The position numbers and the translations under genes are program-made. Below, piece by piece: positions 48,361-61,800 of a stretch of 64,000 nucleotides of DNA. A model generated the notes under the pieces. That model was not told where the DNA came from. It was given only the letters and a program-made list of their open reading frames with translations, and did no database searches. Source of the stretch: Parus major (taxonomy: Eukaryota; Chordata; Aves; Passeriformes; Paridae); contig NC_031773.1 of the NCBI RefSeq assembly GCF_001522545.3, positions 38,259,188-38,323,187 on the forward strand, given 5' to 3'. Every line of letters starts with the position of its first letter. Position 1 is the stretch's first letter.

Positions 48361-48377
48361 ATATATATATATATATG
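48361..48377. repeat. Short (AT)n microsatellite
   Basis: About eight uninterrupted AT units. Confidence 0.85.
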
Positions 48378-49652
48378 AAAATACTTAGATGTAGTTTCTT
48401 AATTCCTGAGTAAACTGACAAAGCATGTAGCTTTAGCTTCAGCAATTTCCTCTTCAATAATCTCAATACTCTTAGACCTTTTTACTCAAGGTTTTTGGCC
48501 CCTACAACAAAATTAACAATGAAGCAGAATTCTGCCATGCCCTGTGTCTCCTTGGGCCATCCTGGCGAAACATGGAGGAGCACACTCGTGCATTTGAAAA
48601 GGAGGATGAAGGAGCTTACTGACTCAGTTGAGTTTTTGGGAAGAGCAACTAGATCACTGTCTTCTTCAATACTCCACATGAGCTGGTGCACCAGGGAAGG
48701 GAGGATGCTGTTTCTCTAGTGCCTGGGAATGTAAGGAGGGAAGTTTGGACCTTATCTCATAACTTTGTACAATCTTTTCCACGAGCCTGCTGATTTTTTT
48801 TAAGGAGTACAGTCACGATGAGCCGTGGATGAGTATCTGTTGCTCATTCAGTATTCTCTGACAGTCTTGGAGAAATATGTAATTTGTTTGGTTTTGATGT
48901 TTATAAATTTGTCTCAAATTACATAACTTGCAATTAACTTTAATAAACGCTTAATTTCTTATATGCAAATTATAAATTTATTTCAAAGATTCAGGTAGAC
49001 AAGGATAACAAGCTCAGTAATGATAGTCAAATCAATGTTATTTTCTTTTTTAGTTTTGCAGTTAATTACAGGAAGAAAAGGAGGAAGAACTTGAAAGCAG
49101 AGCACATGAACACATGAACACATGAAACAACAAAACAAAATTTTCAACAGAATTTTCAACTGCAAGTAGAGATTACAAAGTGGTCCCTGCTGTGGTATTC
49201 ATATTCTAAGAAGCTAGATTGCTAGAACAAACCTGAGGGGGAACAACATAGCCTTAAAGGGTTATTCAGACAGGATGAACTCATGGCTAATTTTAAAAGT
49301 TCATGAGGTAACTGCCTGTGTCCTCGTTTTATTTCCTCTTATTTCTTACAATTGTGGTGTGGTTTGTTTGCTTAGAAATTTGATCTTGTACAATTCTCAA
49401 AGATAATTATGATGTAATTTTCAATTTATTTTTTCTGGATGTTTAATGTACCCATTGATTCTCAAAGAAAATTGTTAAAAGTAACTGAGGCTGCATACTC
49501 ATTAAGATTCTCAAGATACATAGTCTTAGCATGACAGAGAAATACAATTGTCTTTAATATTGTCAATGAGATATATGTATACGTGTATGTGTAAACACTG
49601 CTTGTAAATTTTTCAGTCTCTATCCCTTAAATAAGAATCTTTCCTTGTGTAC

Positions 49653-50040
49653 TGTGGTTTTTTTGGCTGGGGTAGAGCTGATTTTCCTGATAGCTAGTGT
49701 GGGGCTGTGTTTTGGATTTGAATAGGGTGTTGATGTCACAGGGATGTTTTAGCTGTTGCTGAGCAGTGCTGACACTGCATTGAGGCCTTTTCTGCCCCTC
49801 ACACCAGTGAGGGGGCTGGGGGAGGTGACACAGCCAGATCAGGTGACCCCATCTGACCAAAGGAATGTTCCAGACCATATGGCTTCACGCTCAGTACACA
49901 AAGCTGAGGGAAGAAGAGGGAAGTGGGGTAGTTGAGAGTGATGGGTTTGTCTTGTCTAGCAGGCACTGTGTGTGAAGGAGCCCTGCTTCCCTGAAGATGG
50001 CTGAACCTGCCTGCCCACGGGAAATGCAGAATACTTGTTC
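49653..50040 (+). mobile_element. Endogenous retrovirus LTR (family A), nearly complete
   Basis: The LTR starts with a TG-type end, 'tgtggtttttttggctgggg', followed by 'tagagctgattttcctgata', 'gctagtgtggggctgtgttt', 'cagggatgttttagctgttg', 'ctgagcagtgctgacac', 'ttttctgcccctcacacc', 'tgaccaaaggaatgttcc', 'gttccagaccatatggcttc', 'tgggtttgtcttgtc', 'gaaggagccctgcttccctg' and 'gaacctgcctgccc'. It aligns throughout with the fragment at 27388. The usual distal U5 region after 'gggaaatgcagaat' is absent or unrecognisable. There are no internal retroviral genes, so it is a truncated solo LTR. The TATA position is mutated. Confidence 0.88.
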
Positions 50041-50044
50041 ATTT

Positions 50045-52480
50045 AGAGTAAGCAGCTATCATTCTTTCCCAGACACTGGGTTCTGATTTCAGGATTGCTG
50101 TCTGTTCTCGTGTGTTTCACCCATGTGTTGCTGAGGAGTGTTTGCTGTTCCATTGAAATCAAGAGCCAAAGCAAAGACCTGAGGGCTAACATGTTGCAAT
50201 TGAAATCACTGAGGTTTGTCACTTCACAGTCCTTTTTTACAAACTATACCTTTAGTCATGTACAGAGACATGAATAAAGCATTTAGCCTATTTATGAAAC
50301 AGTCTTTGCTTTACATGCACCATGGAGTAGAGCTCTTTCACATTTGCATCTGGATTTGAATGCAGAGCACATAAGCCAGTTTGCAATCTGTGAAGCTAGA
50401 GAGGTTAGTTGGTCTGGACTGCATCATCTCAGCTCTAAGGTTGTTCAAGAGAAGGCAAATTCTGACTTTCTCCCAAAAGATTTTTCCCTGGGAATCATTC
50501 CCAACTACTTCTGATAGTGCCGATTTTCTGCCATTTTAGCACTTACGTATGTGCCATGTTTCCTGAGATTCATTTGCTTGAAATCGAGAAATGAGTTTGA
50601 AATTACGATGAACTTGTCTATATCCACTCATACATGTCCAGTGTCCAGTGTACTGTTAAGCAGCTTTTTCTAATTCATATCAGAGGACAGTTAGCTACTC
50701 TGAAGATAGTTCCCTCCAAGACTGATTAGCTAAGAAACAGGTTTTTTATATCCTGTGTTGCTGTGTTTGCTGGCTAAAAGCAAAGCGGATTTTGCCACTA
50801 TAAGCATCTGAAACTCAGTGGCTAAGGAGCCAAGACATATTTTCTTAAAAGCATGCAGTCATTTAGAAAATCCAGTGTTATTTCCATTCATCTGCCTTCT
50901 TTTTTAGGTAATAAAAGACCACAGCATTTGAATGAAATGGATCAATTTAAATGTTTCAAGTAGTCTTTCTAGTTTTTTGTTGCTCACAGTCTTGTTTTGA
51001 AGGAGTTTGAGTGGTGACTTTCAAAGGTATTGAAGACACTGCTTGTGGAAAAAGCAAAAGGCTTTCTTTGAGATTCTCCCAGAAGAGCTCATCAGTACTT
51101 TTACAGGAAATTTATTTTTATATTCTGTAATTTGTTGAAGGCACTCTATAAGGGCAGATCTCAATCATAGATTCTGAAATACTTATCTACCCACTGACTT
51201 GTAGGCAGGCTTGAAAGCTAAAATGAGCAGCACACATTGCTTCCTTTCATATGATGAAGGATCCAGTGCCTGTACCAATTCCACAATTTCTGTAGAATAT
51301 TGTCTATGGAATTGGGCAGATAATTGCCTTTCTACTTACTTTTTTTATGAATCAAATGAGAAAATTGATGCAATCTCCCTCACATAGTCAGTATTTGCAT
51401 GCATATAATCAATTTTCTGTTGTTTTTCTTTATAAATACTGCAAACAATTAAGTGAGAATTTTTCCATTTATTAATGAAAAAATATTTTGGAGATAAATT
51501 TGATGGGACAACAAAAGTTATCTGGAAGTAAATTATTGAGTCGTTCAAGAAACCTTATTCTCCTGAGCTATGTGTGGTCTTGCAGGTAAAATAGCTCAGT
51601 GAAAGAGTGAGACTGCTTCCTTTATGAGTGGTTATGAACACAAAATGTCTTCTTCCAGTCTCTTTGTCCATTTTCTGCAACTTACCAGGAAAATGGAGGG
51701 GAATCTGAATAAACTATCCTCAGTTCTTTGTCACTTATTTTGACTTTTTTCAGTAAAGGAGCCATCAAGGGAGTCTTTATTAGGATCTTATTTTTACAGA
51801 AAATGGAAGCTGGCTTTTGCTACATATATTTAGTTTGGTGTGAGGATTTCGAGTCAAAGAGGGATGAATGAAATTTCCATCTTTTAATATCACTGAAAGA
51901 GAAGAAAAAGCAGCGACCCTCTTCTCTGAAGGGTGGTTCAGATACACAATACATACAAGTTTAGCAGCCTCTAGATTTAAACAGTTGAAGATAAATGGTG
52001 AAACTAAAGTATGACAAATTAAAGATTTTTAAAAAATTTTTACTTATAGAAAAAGAACAGTTTGTGAGCTAGTTTTTGTATTAATAGAATCTTCCATTAT
52101 TTTCTATGTAAGATAGCAGATTAGGTACTTTGAAAATTCAAAATGCAATATATGCTAACATATTTTTCACAGTAGGGTATTACTGTTGTGCATTGGGGAC
52201 TGAATGGTAACTTTAAAATCTCTGAATCTTACAGTGTTGCAAAAATAAAAATAAACTTTAAAAAAATTTATGTGCCACAGATATTTCTGCCATTATTTAA
52301 CTTCTACATTTACATCTACTTCTAACATTTACAATAGACTACATAAATTCTGTTTCTTTTTCCTCCAAAGGCTTGTACCATATTTATTACCATTTTTTTG
52401 TAGTTGTTGAAAAGCATAAAGAGATCAGTTTTGTGTATGTTTGCAATCTTCAGGTGTGGGGATGGGGGAAGTATTAGCAT
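50045..52480. other. Unique sequence, no gene recognised
   Basis: No gene or classifiable repeat was recognised. Open frames are at most 67 codons and lack motifs. Confidence 0.5.
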
Positions 52481-52485
52481 TGTTT

Positions 52486-52864
52486 TGGTAGAGGGAGGGT
52501 TACAGGGATGGGTTCTGTGAGAAGCTGCTGGGAGCTTCCTCTGTGTCCATCAGAGACAATGTGAGTTGAACTGACTGCAACCCCTGCCACTGGAAGGGAG
52601 GGGGTGCAGGAAATCGGGGGATATATTGTAAGATTTGTTTTTATTTCTCATTATCCTACTCTCATTTGCTCAGTAGTAAATTACTCTGTGTTTCCCTAGA
52701 CAAATCTGTTTTGCCTGTGGTGATGTGAGTGATCTCACCCTGTCCTTTGCTCAGCCCAGGAACCTTTTGTTATGTTTTTCCCCCCTGCCCACCCAGCTAA
52801 GGAGGGGAGGGATAGTGGAGCTTTGGTAGGCACCTGGTGCCCAGCTAGGGTCAACCCACCACAC
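52486..52864 (+). mobile_element. Internally deleted endogenous retrovirus LTR, same family as 5.1 kb copy
   Basis: The 5' landmark 'ttctgtgagaagctgctggg' and the 3' landmarks 'gttgaactgactgcaaccc', 'tttttatttctcattatcc', 'aaatctgttttgcctg', 'acccagctaaggagggg', 'ggcacctggtgcccagc' and 'gggtcaacccaccaca' match the LTR at 5132. The middle (promoter region and tandem repeats) is missing. The joint reads 'catcagagacaatgtgag', and both joined sides contain a CAGAG-type word in the longer copy. The polyadenylation signal is also degraded. The 62-codon plus-strand open frame at 52772-52960 is not a gene. Confidence 0.85.
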
Positions 52865-52869
52865 AGCGT

Positions 52870-54940
52870 TTTACAATATAGCTTTAAATCAGTGCTGGAA
52901 GAAGAAAGGCAAGGACATCAAGCCAGTTTGCAAAAGACAGTAACAACTCAGGTATGTTAAACTGAATTAAGTTTAGGCTCAGGAATCATGGAGTAGAATG
53001 ATGCAAAGCAAGCTACTACACCATACTGCTTCGTTTAGTCTGTGATGATAATGAGGTATCACTGAATGCTAAATAGATTATACATGGAAATTTTGGGCTT
53101 GTAAGGAAAGCTCTCACCCTTTTTATGGAAAAGACAGAAACACCAAACAATACCTTGAACCAAATATTGAATGTTATAGAAGACATTCAGTAGCCCCTCA
53201 ATCTCAAATTGAACACAAAAAAGTTATTTTAAATTTACTGTCACAATTAATTCTTTTCAGTGCCATCATTGCACATTTCTGGAAATAATTTTCCTCCACT
53301 TGTTCTTATCCTTCTGTAGTTATTTCCTGAGTCTTAAAAAATCTGTTTTAAATTTATCCTTGTGAAGAATCATTTCAGTGCAATCACTGGATTTTGTTGA
53401 ATATCATTTTCCTGCAGTCAGTCTAATTTGTGACTCTTACAGATATTGCTCAGTCCTTTCCATTAAAGGCAGCCCCTCTACTGTTTGTTCCACTACTAGT
53501 CATCCAAAAAGCACTGGAAACATGTCAGCTTCAATAAATATTGGAAAATGTGTATATTGTAGGAAAATACATTCCAGAGGAACACATTTTGTATGGGTTT
53601 GAAAAGCTAAAAGTAGTAACTCAAGTGTCATGAAAAAAAGAAGTAATTGTTACTATATTTTGCAGTTTGTTTTGAGATCTTTGTCTCCCTTCTCCCTCCT
53701 ACTATGCTCTATAGTTATGCAGTAAACCATCACTAAATCAGGACTTCACTCATCCCTATAAAATGCAGATTACAAGCACACACAGAAACTATATCATTAT
53801 GCTTTTTACCAAAGATTTTGCAATGCATAAAGATGTAGTTTTTTGGTGCATCAAAAATATATTCAAATATTCATTTACAAATTCTATTCATTAGGGATTT
53901 ATTGTTTCTTAATAAACAGTTATTTTTAAATTTCTAATTCTCTACACAAATAAATATCCTCCTAGGTGTACCATCCTAAAGACAGAGCTGGTGGTCATGC
54001 ACACAGTTAAAATTCTTAAAAAGTAAATTTGTTAAAATTGTTATCAGCTGTTAAAAACAACTTCAACAGTCCCATCAGCATATTGTTCCCCACAGAAGAC
54101 CTATGTTCTGAATTAAAAAAATATTCTGAGTAAATTATGTAAATTATTAGTGAGGATTTCCATGCTGAACTGGACATACCATTACAATATAATATTCCAA
54201 GTTCTCCCTGCAAAATTTTAGTAACATTTTATTTTGAGAAAAAGGAAATATAAGAATAAAAGTCACAGGCTTAATCACCTAAAAAATTTCCTGAATAACT
54301 TGTCAAGTTCAATATTAGTAAATAAAAGTTTGAACAAAGGGTACTGGAAAGACTTGTATTTGTGTTTTATAGTAGCTAGTCATAGAATGAAATACAAGCA
54401 ATAGTCAGGAACCTAGGATGAAATCCAAGATTCATTCATTCTAAGGGGTGGCCAAGTAATAGAATCATAAAATTGAATTTTCTCTTGCATGATGGATTTT
54501 TAATATTAGTTTTTCCCCAGAGGCCCAGTATCAGGGATGTGTGTGTTTTCCATACAGTCAGGCTTGCATTAAGTCAAGATGTTCTCCAGAAAGGTGAACA
54601 AAGCCATTAAAAATAGAAAAATATATATGAGGTGTATGCTAAATGGGCCATAGGAAAATAGGTCAAATGAGAAAAGCACATACTAAATAGCTACTTGTTT
54701 AGCTAATGATACAAGCAACTATTCAAATTAAAGTGTAAGACTGGATCACCCCAGGTGTGCACAAAATAAATCAGTTAATGGTTAGAATGGATAACTTAGC
54801 ATTTTTATAGTATTTGTATGCTTACTTTGTCCATCTGGACATCTTCGTAAAATATGAAATATTTATGTGCGGGGAAAATGTCTGAAAATAGAGGTATGAT
54901 CCTCTTTCTAAAAGACAACATTGACTGAAAAGTTTTGACC
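52870..54940. other. Unique AT-rich sequence, no gene recognised
   Basis: No gene was recognised. 'aatagaatcataaaattga' near 54458 faintly recalls a CR1 tail in antisense but is too short to call. Open frames are at most 74 codons. Confidence 0.5.
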
Positions 54941-54947
54941 TCCTTCA

Positions 54948-55830
54948 GTGTGTGTATCTAGATTATTTTGGTCACACCGTGGTGCCAGTCCTTCAGCCCT
55001 TTATCAGAAGCCCCAGCTTCTGCGTGCTGTGGGGCAGGGAGAGGCGAGTGGGGCAGCAGGGGGACAGGGATGGGCACCTGCTGCCACTGTGGCCATCCTG
55101 TCCCCTGGGAGGATTTGGGAGCCGGGGCACCCTCTGCTTGAGGGCAGACAGATGTTGGATTCTGACCCAGCTATTGATTGCGGTGCTGCAGCCATGGTTC
55201 ATGGGTGTTTTATCCTCACAGGTACTTTGCTGAACATCTCCTTCGTTCCCCAGCCAGAGCTTGGCAAACCTCGTGCACCTGCGGGTACCTGCACAACGCA
55301 CCTAAATTTGGGAAAAACTGACTTTCACCCCGGTTGCCAGTGGCTACATGTATTTTTCAAAGGGCTCCAGTTAAGCATGGCTCCCAAAAACTATTTCTGT
55401 CAGAGGAATGGGGACCAAGTTGTTTTCTTTTGTTTTCCAGCTGCTCTTTTGTGCCATGGCCTGTACTTAATCCTCTGTGACGTGGCCCAGTTTATTCACT
55501 GCTAATGAGAGGGATACATGCAGATAGAACTCTGATACCTGAATTTCCAGACTGGAGGCTCAAACCTACACACTGTACCTCCTTTCACTCTCTCCCCTCT
55601 CTCCCCTGCAGCAAATCATTTCTGTGTTTGTGTTTATTTGGCAGTGCAGTTATGGAAATCCTCTCTCCAGAGCAGTGTGTAAAATGCTGGCGGCATTGTC
55701 AATGTAGAGATATATTCATATATGCATACAAGCACAGTTTTCTTATATTCATTAATAAGTGGCTGGAGACAAAAGTAAAGGGAGTCTGTTATTCCCATAA
55801 CTATTATACAGGTCAGATGAAATAAATTTT
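54948..55830 (+). other. GC-rich, CpG-containing segment with the longest open frame; candidate exon or promoter
   Basis: GC content rises sharply here. About ten CpGs fall between 54978 and 55332, against very few in the flanks. A 185-codon plus-strand frame (54948-55505) is the longest in the window, followed immediately by a 106-codon frame whose ATG overlaps its stop (55505-55825). Minus-strand frames of 102 and 63 codons also cross the segment. I recognise no domain, and the first frame reads as low-information sequence. Splice-like signals are notable: 'ttgttttccag' near 55430-55440, 'cctcacaggtac' near 55213-55224, and a long C/T tract ending 'ccctgcag' at 55578-55611. It could be a non-coding RNA exon or promoter, an old exon, or an unrecognised LTR. 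Confidence 0.3.
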
Positions 55831-55834
55831 TTCT

Positions 55835-58800
55835 GTGCAGTGATTAAGATTGATGTGGTGTTCCTCTAACCCTGTTTGTCATCTTTCCTCCTCAGGAATT
55901 ATTTCTATCACTGCTTACTTTTAAAAATCTGGACATAACTACTCATCAAAATAAAATATGTTTTTTTAAGTTATGTGGATTTTAGCAAGGAAGACACTGG
56001 GATTTGTTAGATTTGACATGTTTACTTTGCTCTGAGGCTAAATGTAAAATATAATACATTTACCAATTTTACATGCAAGCATTTATTTTGTAATGTTGAG
56101 AGAATGGGTTACAATTGTAAAACGTCAGAGCAGCAATATGAACTAAATTATTCTTATATTAAATTTAATAGTAGTAAAGCAAACAAAACAACACTTTTTC
56201 CAAGACTTTGTTCACAAGTGCTGAGGAAGGCTGCACAATAAAATTTGTTATTGTAATTATTACAGTGGCAACACAGTATCTCTTGTGGTCCCAGCTTGGG
56301 ACTTAGAATTCCCTCTGCACCATGTTAGCTACATTAAATTTGGCATTGGCAATGGCATGTAGGCTTTGTATTTCTATTACAGCAATGATTATGAGCTTTT
56401 GGTCAAGAAAACAAAGGCTAGTTACACTTGGGAACTATTCAGATTGAAAAAGAATAATTCTTGCCCTAAAAATCTTCCAGTCTTCTCTCCCATCTAAGAA
56501 TGGAGTCAATTTATGCAATTTCCATTATTTTCCATTGGAAATATTAGCCACATGAAATAAGGTACTAGAAAGGATAATTAGTACCAATGGCAGTCAATAC
56601 CAATGCAATGAAGGGAAATGGAACAATGTGGGACTGTTTATAGAAACAAAGGGGGTGTTTATAAATTTTATAAGAAGAGAAGGTAGAAGTCATCCCTCAA
56701 GGTCCTAATAGTGGCTGCTGTGACTTGAATATTTCTCAAATGAATTAAATTTGCTTTGGTTTTAAATATAAAACCCTAAAATTGTAGAATTAGTCCTTTA
56801 TTCTGTCCTATACTGCATAATGCTTTTTTGGTTTAGGTCACTACAACCATTTAAACCCTGATTGAAAACTGCAGATTTTTCTGAACCTGCTGTCTTCTCA
56901 TTTTCCCATTCACAGCCATTATGCTGACTTGCAGAGATTCTTTCATGGAGTCTGAGGGCAGGAATGCAGCAGCCTGGATTCTTACACTGGAAAAGGTATT
57001 GCATCTTCTTTGTCAGAAAAAGGCACAAGGATATTAGAAAGTCTTCCTTTTTACATCTGGTCTTTTATCAAGGAGTCAACGGCCAACAGAATGAAGCCAC
57101 TACACATACCCAGTCACTCATTAATTTTTTCTTCATTGCCAAGTAAAGGGTCACTGACTTATTCTTGCTGTTCTTGCAGTGATTTAATGGAGATAAAGTC
57201 AGACAGTTGTGGCCTTGTGTGGCTCTTTGCTTAAATCCTGCAGAGGGCTCAGGGACAGCCAGAAGTGACATCCTCTAGATGTGTCCCTGGGGCATGAGAG
57301 CCTGCACTGGTCCTGCCAGGGGCCTTTCTGCTCATGCTGGCACTGCCCAGGTCAATGCCTGAAACCAATGCTACAGTGTTTATTCCCCTGAAACAATTAA
57401 TGCCAATATACAGTGAATCTGCTAGGCTTAGGTGTTGGTTTTGCAGATTAGTTCAGGCTAGGTTTTTTTCCTTTGTTTTTACGAGCCATTTCTGATTTCA
57501 TGGAAGGTTAACTTTCCATTTGATAGCAGGTGTCGAACAACATCTTTTCTGGAAAACACATATATAAGCATGGGCTTTAAAAATGTTAAATCACCAGTTT
57601 GTGTATTCCTGAAAATAAAGTTATTTAAAGAATTTACAAAACCTATGAAGTATAGTATTTTACTGCTTTTTCAGGCCTTGGAAAGCTTTGATGACAACTA
57701 AATAGTTCCACTGCCATTGGGAGGCAAGAATTAATGGGGGATCTCTGTGAAGATCATACCTCAGGAGTGAGAAAGAATATTTTGGTGTAATAATGAAAGC
57801 ATATTCCTTTTCAGGGAAATATATCCACTGCTACACTTTAAGTAAGAAATATCCCCAACAAAGAAGGTGACTAATATTTCCAACTAAAATTTGTTTTTAC
57901 AGTCATAGTTGTTTTAAGCCAATGGTTCCTCAGATTGCAAATGATGCTACATTCCTTTCTGAATCAAGCTGGCTTACTGGGGTTGCTAAGGGAAGCTAAG
58001 CTAACATTTGGGCTAGCACTTCATGATTAATGGTGCTTTCATAGCTTTCTGAAGTTTTACTGTATGCTAGACACAGTAATCATATGGGTAGCTGAAACGT
58101 TGTAAATTGTGTCCTTTGTAATTTATGGGACAACATAAGTAAGAGCTGTGTTTGTGAATACTTAAGAAATCTTCAGAGAATATAAACCATTTTCCTACAA
58201 AGTAGAGTAGCATATAAAATATTTTGCAGTGCTACAGCTAGTGTGATTTTAGAATAAAGTGTTTAATTTTTATTTTTTTTTAATGGATAGCTGGAGATGA
58301 AGTTGCACACTGTTGACAGTGTCTGTTAGGAGGTGATGGGATAAGAGCCTTTCTCTGACTGATACTGGGTCCTAAAAATGCCTGTGGGCTGGTTACTGCT
58401 CTGGACACGTTTCCACCACAAACCAGAGTGAAGTAATGACACACCAGCTGAGCTGGCACATCCACAAGGTGTAATGCAGCACCTGGCAGAGGTGCTCAGC
58501 TCAGTGTGGGAACCAGCCCACCCTCCTCCCTGCACAAAACAGAAACACCAGTAGGATACACAGGTAGGAATTGTCAGGCAGTGCTGTAGCTGGTAGACAT
58601 ACAATGTTGCCCCCTTTGGTTTTCATGAAGATTTTTTCCTAATAAAAGGGTTATCAAAATTATTTCATGAACTGATGCTTTGAATTGTTTCAGAAGAGTC
58701 ACAGATAGCTGTGCACAATAGCAATGATTACAAATATTAAAACAAGTAAAGACATGACTACTGACAATTTCAGCCCTATATTTCCTTTGAATTTATCTGC

Positions 58801-61800
58801 ACTCTCCTCTCAAACAGTAATGCAGATAAAAATGATTAATGTAGGAAAGGCACTCAAGCTGCTGTGTTCAGATTTCACCTCATTTATTTTTATTTTTTTA
58901 ATGTCCTACCAATAAGAAATTGTGTTTCTTATTTCTTATTCAATGTGTTACTTTTTTTTTGGTTGTTTCATTAATCAATCCTGAGGAAAAAAAAAATACT
59001 GAAATTAGAAAGAACACAGATTGTACCTATGCTTTTGTGAGGACATACTGAGTTTACCTCCTGGAGATAGATATTTTAAAGGAAAGGGGATCCCAAAGGA
59101 TGAACTGCACATGAACTATTGGTGCAGTAGAGAGAGATATTAGGAAAAAAAAACTTATTTCTTAAAGGCACAGGCTGCTGAGGTGATATTGGATTTGTCT
59201 TTGTGCTGGAAGAAGGTATGTTACAGAGTACAAACTTTGACTTGAAGTAACCCTACAGTCACCTCACCAGACAGCTCATTAGAGTAAGGTATGCCAGTGT
59301 GCTCTGGCAAATGCCTCTTGCATAGCCATTAAGTACAGAGTTTTATCATGTTTCTTCACTAAGACTACTGCTGATGCAAAGGGGCAAAAAGATTGATTTA
59401 TTTCTGTACCCATATTCGGCATGACTGGCATTTTTAATTCCTTTTAATGTATTAAAAGGTTTGGTGATAATTTTATTTATGAGGTACTGTGCCCAGTTGG
59501 TTTTACCCTCCAAGTGTAAGGAAAGCTTTTGCAGCCTTGAGATTTTGTGACCTTGGTTTGGACTGTTTTTCTGGCCATTTTCCATACCACACAAAGTTAA
59601 TCTCTAATCTCAGAGAGGGGAAGGTCACATCCCCATCCCTGACACTGCTTTCTCACACTCTCATTGTCACAGTGGTTTTCGAATGGTGCTGATCCATCCC
59701 TTGCATGCATCTCCAGCAGACAATGATGAAAACTTCCAGTGCTTTTATATTCTGTTTGGGAAATTGATGTATAATTCCCCTCACCAGATCTACAAAGGGG
59801 GCTATAACATAAATTTGCTATATACTTTGAATATATACTGTCTATATCTTAAAACCTTGGTCTTAAACCTCATCTCTAGGACAAATTCCATCTTTTCTGC
59901 ATTGCTCACTCAACTTTTCCTCAGTTCAGTGGTTTGAACATTGGTTCACACGAAGGAATGAACATTTTTACTGCTTGGTTTGAATTTACCAAATGAACAG
60001 ATCGGTGGAGAGAAATTGTCTATATGCCCTCTGAGAGCCAGTATACATGTACAGTAGACATGCCTGTCCAAACTACACTTCTATTTACATGGTCTTTTTT
60101 AAGCAAAAATTATCTAAAAACACTTCTTTTGGTTTTTTTGATTGTAGTTTAATGATCCTTCACCTTTATTTGTTATTTAGATAATTTAAATTTTAAAGAA
60201 CAGGGTAAAATTCCATACAAGAATTTGTCTGTAGGAACAAATAACAATTTTTTGCCAGAGAAAATACATAGAATATTTTTAAAAGGTCTCTTCTTATATA
60301 AATTATAGTTGCAAAAACTGTATTTTTCAAATTACCGAGAAGAATACACATTGAATTTGAGTAAAGTGGATTTATTTCTATCCATAAGTTAGATATCCTG
60401 CTTCAAAGTGTATGAAGGCTTTCCAAATATTTCCAGCCTCTGTTTTCCACAATTTTTCAGCTTGCAGATGAACATGCACTAGCAGATTAACTGCAGTGGC
60501 ACTCAGCAAAGGAATCTAAACAGAAGAAAATAATGAACATCATTTCAGAAACAAATCAAATTTAATAGCAGTTAAAATGGTTATGATGTGTATTGAAGTT
60601 TTGCAGTTATCTTAATGAATTTCTCTGACTGGTAGAAAACTGGTAGGAAAGAATGCTGTGGCCAACTTGCTTCTCTGCTCATTTCATGGGACTGAGATAT
60701 GCACGAAAACTACAACTTGAAAAATTATTACTGAAGATAACATAGCTTATATCTTTGCTTGTAAAACCACTGATTTACCAGGAAATAACAGTAAAGTGAG
60801 ATGGGTTCCTTGGCTAGAAGAAAAAGCCCCAAGAATTGTGGGGAGAGTACCAAAAGCTGTGGAGGAGTTGGGACCGATTTTTTCACTCAGTATGTAAATC
60901 ATGAAAAGTAAAAATGTTATATAATATCAGTTTATATAAGAGTAATTTATATAAGCTAGCAAGACTTATATAAGTTAGCAAAACTCCACAAATGACCACA
61001 AATGGGACAGTTTTCTTACATCTTAATTTCCCTCTACAATTCATCTGGAAATTAAATCTTTAAGATAAAACTTACCTTGAGCATGGCGATTAAACCCCTC
61101 ACAAAATAAACAAAATCTTCAAACACGCACCCCTAACCCATAGCTTTCCTAAAACCCTACAATGTTTACGATTAGTGATTCTTTTAATACACATTTACAT
61201 TCCTCATTTCTTTACCTCCACCAAGATAATGGATCCCACACCCTGTAAAGGAGAAATGCAGTTCAAAACCCTCAAACCATAATGAAAACAAACTTCTTTA
61301 CCTAGGATTCAAATAGAATAATATGAATTATCATTTCACTTCACTGAGGCACTCAAAGATATTAACAAATACCATTCTTAAATTGTAGGATGATATTAAA
61401 TAGATTCTTTGCATACTTTGTTGGCAACAGATCAAAAGTTAAATGTCAAGTGATTGTTTCTCTCTAATCAAAACCTTTTATGTATCAAGTAATAACAGAA
61501 AAGCATGGTTTAAATGCTAAAAGTTGCAATATTTACATAAAAGCCAAGTTTAAAACCAAAATATTTTAATAACTTTGAAAGCAGTACTCATCTATGAACA
61601 TGGCTCTAGAATTTATAGCAAATTTCTTCATTTATTATCTTGTCTATTTATTTTCTTTTGGTAACTACTAAATTCATTTTTCAGGTGATTTTATTTTGAT
61701 TCCTTGGGTTTAAAACATTGTTACAATAAGCTGAAGTGATTTAGCATAATATTGTGGTGGGTCTTTCACTGTAAGATTATTAAAGAAAGATTTTTGAAAA

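Larger units (their letters stand above)
45810..49650. other. Unique sequence, no gene recognised
   Basis: No gene was recognised. It includes a short tandem duplication near 47660, a T run at 47511-47519, an (AT)n run at 48361-48377, and overlapping open frames on both strands at 48482-48719 without motifs. Confidence 0.5.

Noticed and set aside
49627..49878. 83-codon minus-strand open frame
   Set aside because: It is antisense to the LTR at 49653-50040.
54455..54480. CR1 tail in antisense
   Set aside because: Only about 18 bp resemble the octamer region, with no 3' UTR landmark next to it. Chance is likely in AT-rich DNA.
55505..55825. Overlapping stop/start (TAATG) between two open frames as translational coupling
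   Set aside because: Coupling by stop/start overlap is mainly a prokaryotic or viral feature. The second frame has no recognisable domain and the context is avian nuclear DNA, so chance is the simplest reading.
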